Source: Nocardia asteroides
GTDB lineage: Bacteria; Actinomycetota; Actinomycetes; Mycobacteriales; Mycobacteriaceae
DNA: 64,000 nucleotides
Assembly (NCBI RefSeq): GCF_900637185.1
Contig: NZ_LR134352.1
Location: forward strand, 5,136,001 to 5,200,000
Direction of reading: 5' to 3'
Shown piece after piece: positions 53,035 to 62,283 of this stretch (positions are counted from its first letter, which is position 1; every line of letters begins with the position of its first letter). Under the pieces are notes generated by a model. It made no database searches and was not told the origin of the DNA. It saw only the letters and a list, made by a program, of their open reading frames with translations. The translations under genes were made by a program, and so were the position numbers.

Positions 53035-53967
53035 GTGTCCACCCCGCCCGCAGCCACCTGTGTCCGCCATCCCGATCGACCCACCGGACTCGCGTGCACG
53101 CGGTGTGGCAGGCCCGCCTGCCCCGACTGCCTGCGGCCCGCGTCGGTGGGCCAGCACTGTGTCGACTGCATGCGGCAGGGGCAGCGCGACGTGCGGCAGG
53201 TCCGCACCGTCGGCGGCGCGCCCGCCGGCGCTGCCGCGGTGCCGTATGTCACCTACGCGCTCATCGCGATCAACGTGCTCGTCTATCTCGTCACCGCCGC
53301 GCAGGCGGGCAGCCCGATGGACAACTATCGCGGCTCGGCGCTCTTCCGGGAGTTCGTGCTGGTGCCGCTGCTGGTGGCCGACGGCGAATGGTGGCGGTTG
53401 CTCGGTTCCGGCTTCCTGCACTACGGCGCGATCCACCTGCTGGTCAACATGTTCGCGCTCTACGTCGTGGGACGCGACCTCGAACGGGTGCTGGGCCGGG
53501 TGCGGTTCGCCGCGGTGTATTTCGTCTCGCTGCTCGGCGGTTCGGCGGCGGTGATGGCGCTGGCCGACTCGCTGAGCGCGACCGCGGGCGCGTCCGGCGC
53601 GGTGTACGGCCTGTTCGGCGCGGTCACCGTGACGCTGATCCGGCTGCGGCAGAGCCCGACGCCGATGCTGGTCGTCATCGGCGTGAACGTGCTGATCAGC
53701 TTCTCGCTACCCGGGATCTCGCTGTGGGGTCACCTGGGCGGTCTGGCCGCGGGCACCCTCGCCGCGCTCGGCATCCTGTTCGTGCCCACCTGGCTGCACG
53801 CGCGCACCCCGGAGGCGGCGCGCACCCTCGGCTGGGCCTCGCTCGGGGTGATCGCGGCGGTCTGCCTCGGTGTCGCGGTGGCGGCGGCGCTGGTGCTGGA
53901 CGGCAACCGGCCCATGGTGACGTTCGGGCCCGCGCCCACCGTCAGCGAGGCGCCCCTGCCCCGGTAG
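53035..53967 (+). CDS. Rhomboid-family intramembrane serine protease
   Basis: 310 residues. The N-terminus is a small Cys/His zinc-binding module (TCVRHPDRPTGLACTRCGRP, then CPDCL and CVDCM). Six or seven helices follow with the rhomboid residues HLLVNMFALY, catalytic Ser in ATAGASGAVYGLFG and catalytic His in LWGHLGGLAAG. It cleaves transmembrane substrates. The zinc-module fusion is common in actinobacterial rhomboids. Confidence 0.93.
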   Translation: MSTPPAATCVRHPDRPTGLACTRCGRPACPDCLRPASVGQHCVDCMRQGQRDVRQVRTVGGAPAGAAAVPYVTYALIAINVLVYLVTAAQAGSPMDNYRGSALFREFVLVPLLVADGEWWRLLGSGFLHYGAIHLLVNMFALYVVGRDLERVLGRVRFAAVYFVSLLGGSAAVMALADSLSATAGASGAVYGLFGAVTVTLIRLRQSPTPMLVVIGVNVLISFSLPGISLWGHLGGLAAGTLAALGILFVPTWLHARTPEAARTLGWASLGVIAAVCLGVAVAAALVLDGNRPMVTFGPAPTVSEAPLPR

Positions 53968-54023
53968 CGGCGCCGATCCGCGCCGGTCGAGCGGGCCCGG
54001 CCACCCGCGGTGACCGATCGCAC

Positions 54024-54029
54024 TAGGCT
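54024..54029 (+). promoter_or_regulatory. -10 element of a likely leaderless mptB transcript
   Basis: TAGGCT fits the actinobacterial TANNNT consensus and ends eight bases before the GTG start at 54038, with no Shine-Dalgarno in between. Transcription would then begin at or next to the start codon. Confidence 0.55.
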
Positions 54030-54037
54030 CCCTCTTC

Positions 54038-55756
54038 GTGGCGGTACTGGAGGGCGCGGCGCGCAAGACACTGGCGTTCGGGCGACGGGCCCTCGGGTTC
54101 GACGTGCCGACGCCCGATCACACCGTCGCGGTGCTGCACCGCGACGAGAGCGAAGTGCCCGGTCTGGATCGGCGCGAACGCGCGCAACTGGACCGGATCC
54201 GGCTGATGGGCGCCACCGGCGCGGTCCTGATGGCGATCGCGGCCCTGGGCATCGGCGCCCAGCCGGTCCACCAGAACCCGGTGTCGGGCGTGCGGGTGCT
54301 CGGCATCTTCGCGCGGGCGCACACCGGCTCGCTGGCCATGTGCATGTTCGGCACCGTCCTGGTGATCGGCGCCTGGCTGCTGCTGGGCCGGTTCGCCATC
54401 GGCGGGCTGGCCGGCTCGCCCGTGCACCGGCTGACCCGCTCGCAGCTGGACCGGACGCTGCTGCTGTGGATCATCCCGCTCAGCGTGGCCCCGCCGATGT
54501 TCAGCAACGACGTCTATTCCTATCTGGCGCAGAGCGAGATCGCCGCGCGCGGCATCGACCCGTACGCGGAGGGTCCGGTCGCGGGCCTGGGCATCGACAA
54601 CGTCCTCACCAACAACGTGCCCACCATCTGGCGCGACACCCCGGCGCCCTACGGTCCGCTGTTCCTGTGGATCGGGCGCGGCATCGCGGGGCTGACCGGC
54701 GACAACATCATCGCCGGGGTCTGGGTGCACCGGCTGCTGGCGCTGGCCGGTGTCGCGCTCATCGTGTGGGCGCTGCCGCGGCTGTCGGTGCGTTGCGGAG
54801 TGGCCCCGGTGAGCGCGCTGTGGCTGGGCGCGGCCAACCCGCTGGTGCTGTTCCACCTGGTCGGCGGCGTGCACAACGACGCGCTGATGCTCGGGCTGAT
54901 GCTCGCGGGCACGGAACTGATGCTGCGGGCGATCTACGGCAACGGCGGAAAGCCCGACCGGCTCATCGGCACCGACCTCACGCCCTTCGACGCGCGCGCC
55001 TACGCCTTGCTGATCGGCGGCGCGGTGGTGATCACGCTGTCGTCGTCGGTGAAGCTCACCTCGATCATCGCGCTCGGCTTCGTCGGCATGGCGCTGGCCC
55101 GGCGCTGGGGCGGCAGCCTGAAGGCGGTGGTCAAGGCCGCCGTGCTGCTCGGCGCGATCGCCGGGGCGACAACCCTTTTCGTGAGCGCGGCGAGCGGGCT
55201 CGGATTCGGCTGGGTCTTCACCCTGAGCGTGGCGAACGCGGTGCGCAGCTGGATGTCGCTGCCGACGGTCATCGGCATCATCACCGGATTCGGCGGGGTG
55301 CTGCTCGGCCTCGGCGACCACACCACCGCGCTGCTGTCGATCACCCGGCCCATCGCGGCGGCGGTCGCGGCCTTCATCACCGTGCGGATGCTGGTGGCGA
55401 CCGGGACCGGGCGCCTGCATCCGGTCGGCGCCCTCGGTGTCTCGCTCGGCGCGATCGTGCTGCTGTTCCCGGTGGTCCAGCCCTGGTACCTGCTGTGGGC
55501 CATCGTGCCGCTGGCCGCGTGGGCGACCCAGCCGGTGTTCCGCGTGCCCGCCGTCGCGTTCTCGGCGGTGGTCTCGATGCTGGTGATGCCGCGCGGTGCG
55601 GAGTTCCAGGTCTTCCAGATCATCGGCGCCGCACTGGCGGCCGCGGTCTGCTTCGCCCTGTTCTTCGCGCTGACCCGGCACAGCCTGCCCTGGCGGGCCC
55701 AGCCGGGGGTGTCGGCTCCGTCACACGAGGGCACGGCTTACCGTGTGACATCGTGA
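54038..55756 (+). CDS. mptB: Alpha-1,6-mannosyltransferase MptB-like, GT-C fold
   Basis: 572 residues, about 12-13 membrane helices. The first extracytoplasmic region carries FSNDVYSYLAQSEIAARGIDPY, the acidic GT-C motif region. MptB uses polyprenyl-phosphomannose to build the proximal alpha-1,6-mannan core of lipomannan/LAM. It holds the Rv1459c position next to sufR and overlaps the ABC ATPase gene (GTGA). Confidence 0.9.
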   Translation: MAVLEGAARKTLAFGRRALGFDVPTPDHTVAVLHRDESEVPGLDRRERAQLDRIRLMGATGAVLMAIAALGIGAQPVHQNPVSGVRVLGIFARAHTGSLAMCMFGTVLVIGAWLLLGRFAIGGLAGSPVHRLTRSQLDRTLLLWIIPLSVAPPMFSNDVYSYLAQSEIAARGIDPYAEGPVAGLGIDNVLTNNVPTIWRDTPAPYGPLFLWIGRGIAGLTGDNIIAGVWVHRLLALAGVALIVWALPRLSVRCGVAPVSALWLGAANPLVLFHLVGGVHNDALMLGLMLAGTELMLRAIYGNGGKPDRLIGTDLTPFDARAYALLIGGAVVITLSSSVKLTSIIALGFVGMALARRWGGSLKAVVKAAVLLGAIAGATTLFVSAASGLGFGWVFTLSVANAVRSWMSLPTVIGIITGFGGVLLGLGDHTTALLSITRPIAAAVAAFITVRMLVATGTGRLHPVGALGVSLGAIVLLFPVVQPWYLLWAIVPLAAWATQPVFRVPAVAFSAVVSMLVMPRGAEFQVFQIIGAALAAAVCFALFFALTRHSLPWRAQPGVSAPSHEGTAYRVTS

Positions 55757-56685
55757 CGAAACGCCCTGGACCCGCCGTCAGCATCGACGGTGTGGTCAAG
55801 CGCTACGGCGAGACCACCGCGGTGGACGGCTTGATCTTCGAGGTCGAGCAGGCCCAGGTGTTCGCGCTGCTCGGCCCCAACGGCGCGGGCAAGACCACCA
55901 CGGTCGAGATGTGCGAGGGCTTCGTGAAGCCCGACGCGGGCACGGTCCGGGTGCTGGGTCTGGACCCGATCGCCGATTCCGAACAGCTGCGCCCGCGCAT
56001 CGGCGTCATGCTGCAGGGCGGCGGCGCCTATCCGGGCGCGCGGGCCGGGGAGATGCTCGACCTGGTCGCGGCCTATTCGGCCGATCCGATCGACCCCGAC
56101 TGGCTGCTGTCGACCCTCGGCCTGCAGGACAACCGCCGCACCCCGTACCGGCGCCTGTCCGGCGGCCAGCAGCAGCGGCTCGCGCTGGCCTGCGCCCTGG
56201 TCGGCAGGCCGGAGATCGTGTTCCTCGACGAGCCGACCGCGGGCCTGGACGCCCAGGCCCGGCTGATCGTGTGGGAACTCATCGACGCGCTGCGCCGCGA
56301 CGGCGTGAGCGTCGTGCTCACCACCCACATGATGGACGAGGCCGAACAGCTCGCCGACCAGCTGGTGATCATCGATCACGGACAGATCGTCGCGCAGGGC
56401 ACCCCGGCCGAGGTCACCGCGCACGGCGCCGCGGGCCAGCTGCGCTTCTGCGCGCCGGCCAAACTCGATATCGCGCTGCTGAGATCGGCACTGCCGGAAG
56501 GGTTCTCACCCCGCGAGACCGCGCCGGGAACCTATCTCGTCGAGGGCGAGATCACCCCGCAGGTGCTGGCGACGGTCACCGCCTGGTGCGCCAGGATGGA
56601 CGTGCTCGCCACCGACATCCGCATCGACCAGCGCCGCCTCGAAGACGTCTTCCTCGAACTGACCGGACGGGACCTGCGCGGATGA
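55753..56685 (+). CDS. ABC exporter ATP-binding protein, Rv1458c-like
   Basis: 310 residues. Walker A LLGPNGAGKTT, signature RLSGGQQQRLALA, Walker B IVFLDEPTAGLD, switch His in LTTHMMDEA; the C-terminal domain resembles daunorubicin-type exporter ATPases. It pairs with the permease gene, which overlaps by four bases. Both lie with mptB in an order kept in mycobacteria, so an envelope glycolipid substrate is possible. Confidence 0.94.
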   Translation: MTKRPGPAVSIDGVVKRYGETTAVDGLIFEVEQAQVFALLGPNGAGKTTTVEMCEGFVKPDAGTVRVLGLDPIADSEQLRPRIGVMLQGGGAYPGARAGEMLDLVAAYSADPIDPDWLLSTLGLQDNRRTPYRRLSGGQQQRLALACALVGRPEIVFLDEPTAGLDAQARLIVWELIDALRRDGVSVVLTTHMMDEAEQLADQLVIIDHGQIVAQGTPAEVTAHGAAGQLRFCAPAKLDIALLRSALPEGFSPRETAPGTYLVEGEITPQVLATVTAWCARMDVLATDIRIDQRRLEDVFLELTGRDLRG

Positions 56686-57464
56686 CCGAGACCACCAGCC
56701 GGTTCCTGCCCGGCACCTTCGCCCCGGCCCCGCGCCCGGCCGCCCGGCACGCGATGCTGCTGGCGCAGACCGCGCTCGAGCTCAAACTGCTGCTGCGCAA
56801 CGGCGAACAGCTGCTGCTCACCATGTTTATCCCGATCACCCTGCTGATCGGGCTCACCCTGCTGCCGTTCGGCGAGCTGGGCGAGCACCGGGTGGACAAG
56901 GTGGTCCCCATGGTGATGATGACCGCGGTGATGTCGACGGCGTTCACCGGCCAGGCCATCGCGGTCGGTTTCGACCGCCGCTACGGCGCGCTCAAACGGC
57001 TCGGCGCCACGCCGCTGCCGCGGTGGGGCGTGATCGCGGGCAAGTGCGCCGCGGTCCTGATCGTCGTGGTGTTGCAGGCGATCCTGCTCGGCGCGATCGG
57101 GCTGGCGCTGGGCTGGCGTCCCGGAGTCACCGGGCTCGCGCTGGGCGCGCTGATGATCGCACTGGGCACGGCGACCTTCGCCGCGATGGGCCTGCTGCTG
57201 GGCGGCACGCTCAAGGCCGAGGTGGTGCTGGCGCTGGCCAACATCCTGTGGTTCGTCATGCTCGGCATCGCCAGCCTGGTGCTCGTGGGCGATTCGCTGC
57301 ACACCGCGCTCACCGTGCTGGTCCGGTTGATCCCGTCCGGCGCGCTGGCGTTCGGGCTGGAATCGGCGCTGTCGGGCACGGTCGACTGGTTCGCGGTGGC
57401 CGTGCTCGCGGTCTGGGGCCTGGTCTGCGGCTGGCTCGCGACCCGGCTGTTCCGCTTCGCCTGA
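56682..57464 (+). CDS. ABC-2 type exporter permease, Rv1457c-like
   Basis: 260 residues, six membrane helices, ABC-2 fold. A cytoplasmic loop DRRYGALKRLGATPLPRW between TM2 and TM3 is the usual coupling region. The ATG overlaps the ATPase stop (ATGA). Confidence 0.93.
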   Translation: MTETTSRFLPGTFAPAPRPAARHAMLLAQTALELKLLLRNGEQLLLTMFIPITLLIGLTLLPFGELGEHRVDKVVPMVMMTAVMSTAFTGQAIAVGFDRRYGALKRLGATPLPRWGVIAGKCAAVLIVVVLQAILLGAIGLALGWRPGVTGLALGALMIALGTATFAAMGLLLGGTLKAEVVLALANILWFVMLGIASLVLVGDSLHTALTVLVRLIPSGALAFGLESALSGTVDWFAVAVLAVWGLVCGWLATRLFRFA

Positions 57465-57530
57465 GTGATCAACGACGCAATGTAGTAGCCCTGGTATCGG
57501 CCGAGAATTTCCGGCCAGTACCATCGTGAC

Positions 57531-58505
57531 GTGCTGTATCGCGCCTTCTTGGGACTCGTCGACCGGCTGCCGCTCCCCTCGCTGCGGGTGCAGCGGATCA
57601 TCGCGTTCGCGGTGATCCTCAGCCAGGCCGGTATTTCGGTGACCGGTGCCGTCGTGCGCGTCACCGCGTCGGGCCTGGGCTGCCCCACCTGGCCGCAGTG
57701 CTTCCCCGGCAGCTTCACCCCCGTGGGGGTCTCGGAGGTGCCGGTCATCCATCAGACCGTCGAGTTCGGCAACCGCCTGCTCACCTTCGCGGTGACGCTG
57801 TGCGCGGCGCTGATCGTGCTCGCCGTGGTGCGCGCGCGGCGGCGGCGCGAGGTGCTGGTCTACGCGTGGCTGATGCCCGGCGGCACAGTCGTGCAGGCGA
57901 TCATCGGCGGCATCACCGTGCGGACCGGCCTGCTGTGGTGGACGGTGGCCGTGCACCTGCTGGCCTCGATGGTGATGGTGTGGCTCGCGGTGGTGCTGTT
58001 CGCCAAGATCGGCGAACCCGACGACGGCATCGACACCGTGCAGGTGCCCGCTCCCCTGCGCTGGCTGACCGCGCTGAGCGGGGTCGCCCTCGCCGGCGTG
58101 CTGATCGCGGGCACGCTGGTCACCGCGGCCGGACCGCATGCCGGTGACAAGAGCATCGAACGGCCGGTCGCGCGGCTCGAAGTCGAGATCGTGACGCTGG
58201 TGCACCTGCATTCGCAGCTGCTGGTCGGCTATCTCGCGCTGCTGATCGGCCTGGCCTTCGGCCTGTTCGCCGTCGGGATCACCCCGGCCATCCGGACCCG
58301 CCTGTTCGTCCTGCTGGGCGTGGTGGTGTCGCAGTCGCTGGTCGGAGTGATCCAGTACTTCACCGACGTCCCCGCCGCGCTGGTCGCCATCCATGTCGGT
58401 GGCGCCGCGGCGTCCACGGCGGCCACCGCCGCGCTGTGGGCCTCCCTGCGGATCCGCGAAACCGTGGACGCCCCCGCACCGGTCGCCGCGCCCGCCGCGC
58501 ACTGA
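57531..58505 (+). CDS. ctaA: Heme A synthase (COX15/CtaA)
   Basis: 324 residues, eight membrane helices. Heme-binding histidines are seen in IHQTVEFGNRLL, VHLLASM, LVHLHSQLL and AIHVGGAA, and the paired-cysteine loop in GLGCPTWPQCFPG. It converts heme O to heme A for cytochrome aa3, the step after ctaB, which is also in the window. TACCAT at 57519-57524 ends six bases before GTG 57531, so the transcript is probably leaderless. Confidence 0.95.
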   Translation: MLYRAFLGLVDRLPLPSLRVQRIIAFAVILSQAGISVTGAVVRVTASGLGCPTWPQCFPGSFTPVGVSEVPVIHQTVEFGNRLLTFAVTLCAALIVLAVVRARRRREVLVYAWLMPGGTVVQAIIGGITVRTGLLWWTVAVHLLASMVMVWLAVVLFAKIGEPDDGIDTVQVPAPLRWLTALSGVALAGVLIAGTLVTAAGPHAGDKSIERPVARLEVEIVTLVHLHSQLLVGYLALLIGLAFGLFAVGITPAIRTRLFVLLGVVVSQSLVGVIQYFTDVPAALVAIHVGGAAASTAATAALWASLRIRETVDAPAPVAAPAAH

Positions 58506-58518
58506 CCCACGAACGACG

Positions 58519-58549
58519 ACAGCCCGCGATCACGCTGATCGCGGGCTGT
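58519..58549. terminator. Bidirectional terminator after ctaA
   Basis: ACAGCCCGCGATC and its exact complement form a 13-bp stem between the convergent ctaA and Rv1455-like genes. Confidence 0.88.
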
Positions 58550-58564
58550 GTCGGTGTACCGGGC

Positions 58565-58933
58565 TCAGGCGCCGGCGAAGAGCTTCCAGTTGCGCGCCTT
58601 CGGGAAGCGGGTCTGGTTGGCGACCCACCCCGCCATCTTCTTCCAGTGCGACGCGGTCGGGGTGACCACGGAAACCAGCTCGCGGTTCCACTCGTCGGCC
58701 TCGGTGAGGCCGTGGACGCGCTCGACCAGGGCCTTGGCGGTCGCCAGGTCGGCCACCACGCGGTCGCCGAGGATGCCGTCGGCGCCGACCAGGGTGATGC
58801 GCACGCCCTGCTTACCGAGGTACTGCAGGACGGCCGTGCCCGAACCACCGTGCTCGGCGACGAACTTCACGACGGACTTCTCGACCTCGGCAGGCACCTT
58901 CACGGCGGCGGGGGCGACGGTGGTTGCACTCAT
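58565..58933 (-). CDS. Conserved actinobacterial protein in the Rv1455 position
   Basis: 122 residues, not assigned to a known function. Mixed alpha/beta with VEKSVVKFVAEHGGSGTAVL, VRITLVGADGILGDRVVADL and a Trp-rich tail (WKKMAGWVANQTRFPKARNW). It lies between qor and ctaA on the opposite strand, as Rv1455 does in M. tuberculosis. No signal peptide or membrane segment. Confidence 0.8.
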   Translation of the reverse strand: MSATTVAPAAVKVPAEVEKSVVKFVAEHGGSGTAVLQYLGKQGVRITLVGADGILGDRVVADLATAKALVERVHGLTEADEWNRELVSVVTPTASHWKKMAGWVANQTRFPKARNWKLFAGA

Positions 58934-59009
58934 GGGCCAGAGTTTACCGGCCGGTACTCGCGAGTCCACCGTCGAGTGGCGTCGAACACGGGGTGTACAA
59001 AGGAGACTC

Positions 59010-59975
59010 ATGCGCGCGATTCAGGTTTCCGAGCACGGTGGTCCCGAGGTTCTGCGGTACGTCGAGGTGCCGGATCCGCGGATCGGGCCCGGTCAGCTGC
59101 TGGTCGACACCAGGGCCGTCGGCGTGAACTACATCGACATCTACTTCCGCACCGGACAGTATCCGCAGGCCACGCCCTACATTCCGGGTTCCGAGGGCAC
59201 CGGCGTGGTGGCGGCGGTGGGCGCGGAGGTCACCGAGTTCGCCGTCGGCGACCGGGTGGCCTGGGCCGCGGCGCCGGGCAGCTACGCCGACCGTGTCGCC
59301 GTCGACGCGGAGGTGGCCGTCAAGGTGCCCGACGGCGTGGACCAGACCGTCGCGGCGGCCGCGCTGCTGCAGGGCATGACCGCGCACTATCTGATCGAAT
59401 CGGTGTTCCGGCCCGAACCGGGCGACCCGGTACTGATCCACGCGGGCGCGGGCGGTGTGGGCCTGCTGCTCACCCAGATGGCCGCTGCCAAGGGCGCGCG
59501 GGTGATCACCACGGTGTCCACCGACGACAAGGAGACGCTGTCGCGCGAGGCGGGCGCCGCCGAGGTCCTGCGTTACGGCGACGACCTGGCCGCCCGGGTC
59601 CGCGACCTCACCGACGGCGAGGGGGTCGCCGCGGTGTACGACGGCGTCGGCGCGAGCACCTTCGAGGCGAGCCTGGCGGCGCTGCGCGTGCGCGGCACCC
59701 TGGCCCTGTTCGGCGCCGCCAGCGGCCCGGTGCCGCCCTTCGATCCGCAGCGGCTCAACCCGGCCGGTTCGCTGTGGCTGACCCGTCCCTCCCTGGGCGC
59801 CTACACCCGCACCCGCACCGAGTTCCTGTGGCGCGCGGCGGATGTCTTCGACGCGATCGCGGCGGGCACGCTGACCCTGCGGATCGGCGCCACCTACCCG
59901 CTCGCCGACGCCGCCGAGGCCCACCGGGATCTCGCCGCCCGCGAGACCACCGGATCCCTCGTCCTGCTGCCCTAG
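59010..59975 (+). CDS. qor: NADPH:quinone oxidoreductase
   Basis: 321 residues, zinc-independent MDR family. Groups-GroES part includes VGVNYIDIYFRTGQYP, and the NADPH fold HAGAGGVGLLLTQMAAAKGA. No catalytic zinc Cys. It reduces quinones using NADPH. AGGAG precedes ATG 59010. It corresponds to Rv1454c. Confidence 0.94.
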   Translation: MRAIQVSEHGGPEVLRYVEVPDPRIGPGQLLVDTRAVGVNYIDIYFRTGQYPQATPYIPGSEGTGVVAAVGAEVTEFAVGDRVAWAAAPGSYADRVAVDAEVAVKVPDGVDQTVAAAALLQGMTAHYLIESVFRPEPGDPVLIHAGAGGVGLLLTQMAAAKGARVITTVSTDDKETLSREAGAAEVLRYGDDLAARVRDLTDGEGVAAVYDGVGASTFEASLAALRVRGTLALFGAASGPVPPFDPQRLNPAGSLWLTRPSLGAYTRTRTEFLWRAADVFDAIAAGTLTLRIGATYPLADAAEAHRDLAARETTGSLVLLP

Positions 59976-59982
59976 CGCGCGG

Positions 59983-60585
59983 TCAGTAGTCGCGGCCGGT
60001 GATTCCGCGGTAGACGAAGCGGGTGATCGACTCGATCGCCTCGTCGTCGGCGATGGTCACCGACCCGTCCTCGACCATGCGCAGCATTCCGTCGGCGGCC
60101 GCGAACATCATCGCCAGGCTGGCGTCGACGGTGCCCGGCAGCCGTAATCCGCGCTCCGGGAATTCCGCCACGTGGTCGGCGATGTCCGCGCGCTGCGCCG
60201 ATCCGAATTCCGCGACGATGCGGGCGAATTCGGGGTTGACCTGGGCCGCCTGCCCGATCGCGCGTAGGACCGCGGCGTGCTCGCGCGCGAAGGTCCAGTA
60301 GCCGCGTACGTGATAGCGGATGGCCGCCGGGTCGGTGAAATCGCCGCTGTGTTCGGGGTCGGCCGCGCGCTCGTCGCTCGCCACGGCGATATCGGCCAGC
60401 AGCGCCTGCAGCAGTTCCTCCTTGCTGGCGAAGTGGTTGTAGAACGAGCCCGCCGCCCGGCCCGCGGCCGCGGTGATGTCGGTGATCTTCGCGTTCAGAT
60501 AGCCGTATTCGGCGAAGACCTGCCGCGCGGCGTCCTTGAGCGCCTGCTCGGTCTCCGCGGATTTCTCGCGTCTGCTGCCCGCCAT
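59983..60585 (-). CDS. TetR-family repressor of the adjacent monooxygenase
   Basis: 200 residues. Helix-turn-helix: EYGYLNAKITDITAAAGRAAGSFYNHFASKEELL. The C-terminal domain is generic. It is divergent from the FAD monooxygenase, and the 95-base gap holds a perfect 33-bp palindrome (60627-60659), a likely shared operator. AGGAGG lies nine bases before ATG 60585. Confidence 0.92.
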   Translation of the reverse strand: MAGSRREKSAETEQALKDAARQVFAEYGYLNAKITDITAAAGRAAGSFYNHFASKEELLQALLADIAVASDERAADPEHSGDFTDPAAIRYHVRGYWTFAREHAAVLRAIGQAAQVNPEFARIVAEFGSAQRADIADHVAEFPERGLRLPGTVDASLAMMFAAADGMLRMVEDGSVTIADDEAIESITRFVYRGITGRDY

Positions 60586-60626
60586 CGCGCCGCACCTCCT
60601 TGACAGGACACGGTACCAACACTGAA

Positions 60627-60659
60627 ACTGAATTCAGATTCGCTGAATCTGAATTCAGT
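60627..60659. promoter_or_regulatory. Perfect 15-bp inverted repeat, TetR operator
   Basis: ACTGAATTCAGATTC, a 3-base spacer and the exact reverse complement. Each arm itself contains the palindrome CTGAATTCAG, so two dimers could bind side by side. A consensus -35 (TTGACA, 60600-60605) for the monooxygenase lies just upstream, placing the operator over the core promoter and start site. Confidence 0.85.
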
Positions 60660-60680
60660 CTTTGTCAGGAGGCAGTTCTC

Positions 60681-62033
60681 ATGTCCGAACAGGTACTCGT
60701 CGCAGGCGCCGGTCCGACCGGCCTCACCCTGGCCGTCGACCTCGCCCGCCGCGGCATCGCGGTGCGGGTGGTGGACCGGGCCGACTCGCCCTTCCAGGGG
60801 TCACGCGGCGACGGCATCCAGCCGCGCACGCTGGAGGTGTTCGACGATCTCGGCGTGCTCGACGCGGTGCTGGCCGCCGGCCGCGACCTGCCCGTCATGC
60901 GGGCCTGGTTCGGCGGCGAGTTCGTGGGCGAGCGGCGGATGGCGGAGCCGGTCGACCCGACGCCGGATGTGCCGTACCCGAACGGCTGGGTGCTCGGCCA
61001 GTCCGAGACCGAGGCGATCCTGCGGGACCGGCTCAGCGCACTGGGCGGCCGGGTCGAATTCGGTACGGCGGTGGCCGATTTCACGCAGGACACCGACGGC
61101 GTCACCGTGTCCCTGGTGCGCGACGGGGTCGCCGAGACGGTCCGCGCGCGCTATCTCGTCGGCGCCGACGGCGGCGCGAGCACGGTGCGCAAACGGCTCG
61201 GGATCGCGTTCACCGGCCGCACCGACGAGTCGATCCGGATGCTGCTCGGTGACGTCCGCGTCGACGCGCTCGACCACGCGTACGGGTACTGGTTCGCCGC
61301 CGCGGCCGATCAGCCGATGACCGGTTTCGCCCTGTCACCGCTGCCCGGCGGGCGCCGCTTCCAGTTCGCCGCGCCGCTGTCCGCGGACCAGTCGCCCGAC
61401 TTGGCCACCCTCCAGGAACTGGCCGACCGGCATGCCCCGCGACTCGGCCTGACGCTGAGCGCACTGTCCTGGGTCACGGTGTGGCGCCCCAACATCCGCC
61501 TCGCCGACCGGTTCCGGGACGGCCGGGTACTGCTCGCGGGCGACGCCGCCCACGTCCACCCGCCGACCGGCGGCCAGGGCCTCAATACCGGCGTCCAGGA
61601 CGCCTACAACCTCGGCTGGAAGCTCGCCGCCGCACTCGACGGCGACCCGGCGCCGCTGGACACCTACGAGCCCGAACGCCGCACCGTCGCGGCCCGGGTT
61701 CTCGGGCTGAGCACCGAGCTCCTGGACAAACTCGTCGACGGCGACGAGGACGCGATGCGGCGCGGGCCCGAGACCCGTCAGCTCGACATCAGCTACCGCT
61801 CCCCCGGTGCGCGGGGTGTACTCGTCGCCGGTGACCGCGCGCCCGACGCACCGCTCACCGACGCCACGGGCGAGCCGGTCCGGCTCTTCGACTTCTTCCG
61901 CGGCCCGCACGCGACCCTGTTGCGTTTCGCGCCCGCGACGTCGGGCATCGCGCCGACCCACCATGCGGGAGTCGACCGGTCCGGTCTGCGCACCGTCGAC
62001 ATCCATGCCGCGCAGGCCCCGTGCTCGCGGTAG
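60681..62033 (+). CDS. FAD-dependent aromatic monooxygenase, C-terminally frameshifted
   Basis: 450 residues in this frame. PHBH-type flavin hydroxylase: GxGxxG in VLVAGAGPTGLTLAVDLA, DG motif in YLVGADGGASTVRKRL and the second FAD motif RVLLAGDAAHVHPPTGGQGLN. It would hydroxylate a phenolic substrate with NAD(P)H and O2. The frame stops early at 62031-62033 and the family's C-terminal thioredoxin-like segment continues in another frame to 62170. The catalytic domains are intact, so activity may survive. AGGAGG is eight bases before ATG 60681. Regulated by the divergent TetR. Confidence 0.85.
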   Translation: MSEQVLVAGAGPTGLTLAVDLARRGIAVRVVDRADSPFQGSRGDGIQPRTLEVFDDLGVLDAVLAAGRDLPVMRAWFGGEFVGERRMAEPVDPTPDVPYPNGWVLGQSETEAILRDRLSALGGRVEFGTAVADFTQDTDGVTVSLVRDGVAETVRARYLVGADGGASTVRKRLGIAFTGRTDESIRMLLGDVRVDALDHAYGYWFAAAADQPMTGFALSPLPGGRRFQFAAPLSADQSPDLATLQELADRHAPRLGLTLSALSWVTVWRPNIRLADRFRDGRVLLAGDAAHVHPPTGGQGLNTGVQDAYNLGWKLAAALDGDPAPLDTYEPERRTVAARVLGLSTELLDKLVDGDEDAMRRGPETRQLDISYRSPGARGVLVAGDRAPDAPLTDATGEPVRLFDFFRGPHATLLRFAPATSGIAPTHHAGVDRSGLRTVDIHAAQAPCSR

Positions 62034-62170
62034 CGAACGACGATGTCCACGCCGTCGACACCCACGGACACGCCTTCACCGCCTACGCCGCCACCCCCGG
62101 CACCCATATCCTGATCCGTCCCGACGGCCACCTGGCACGCCGCTGGGACGACGCACCGGCGAGCCGCTGA
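62009..62170 (+). other. Out-of-frame C-terminal remainder of the FAD monooxygenase
   Basis: Reading in the -1 frame from about 62012 gives GPVLAVANDDVHAVDTHGHA and later THILIRPDGHLARRWDDAP, ending at TGA 62168-62170. This is the expected thioredoxin-like tail of this monooxygenase family. One lost base (or two gained) near 62005-62020 explains the shift. It may be a true mutation or a sequencing error. Confidence 0.8.
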
Positions 62171-62233
62171 GACCCGCGCGCCGGCAGCGGAATACCGCGA
62201 CGGATCGGGCCAGATCAGCACGACCGCCGGAAC

Positions 62234-62273
62234 ACGACAGCGGCCGGGTGCCTACGCACCCGGCCGCTGTCGT
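62234..62273. terminator. Bidirectional terminator
   Basis: ACGACAGCGGCCGGGTGC and its exact complement form an 18-bp stem with a CTAC loop between the convergent monooxygenase and ctaB. Confidence 0.92.
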
Positions 62274-62283
62274 TCGCGAGGAA

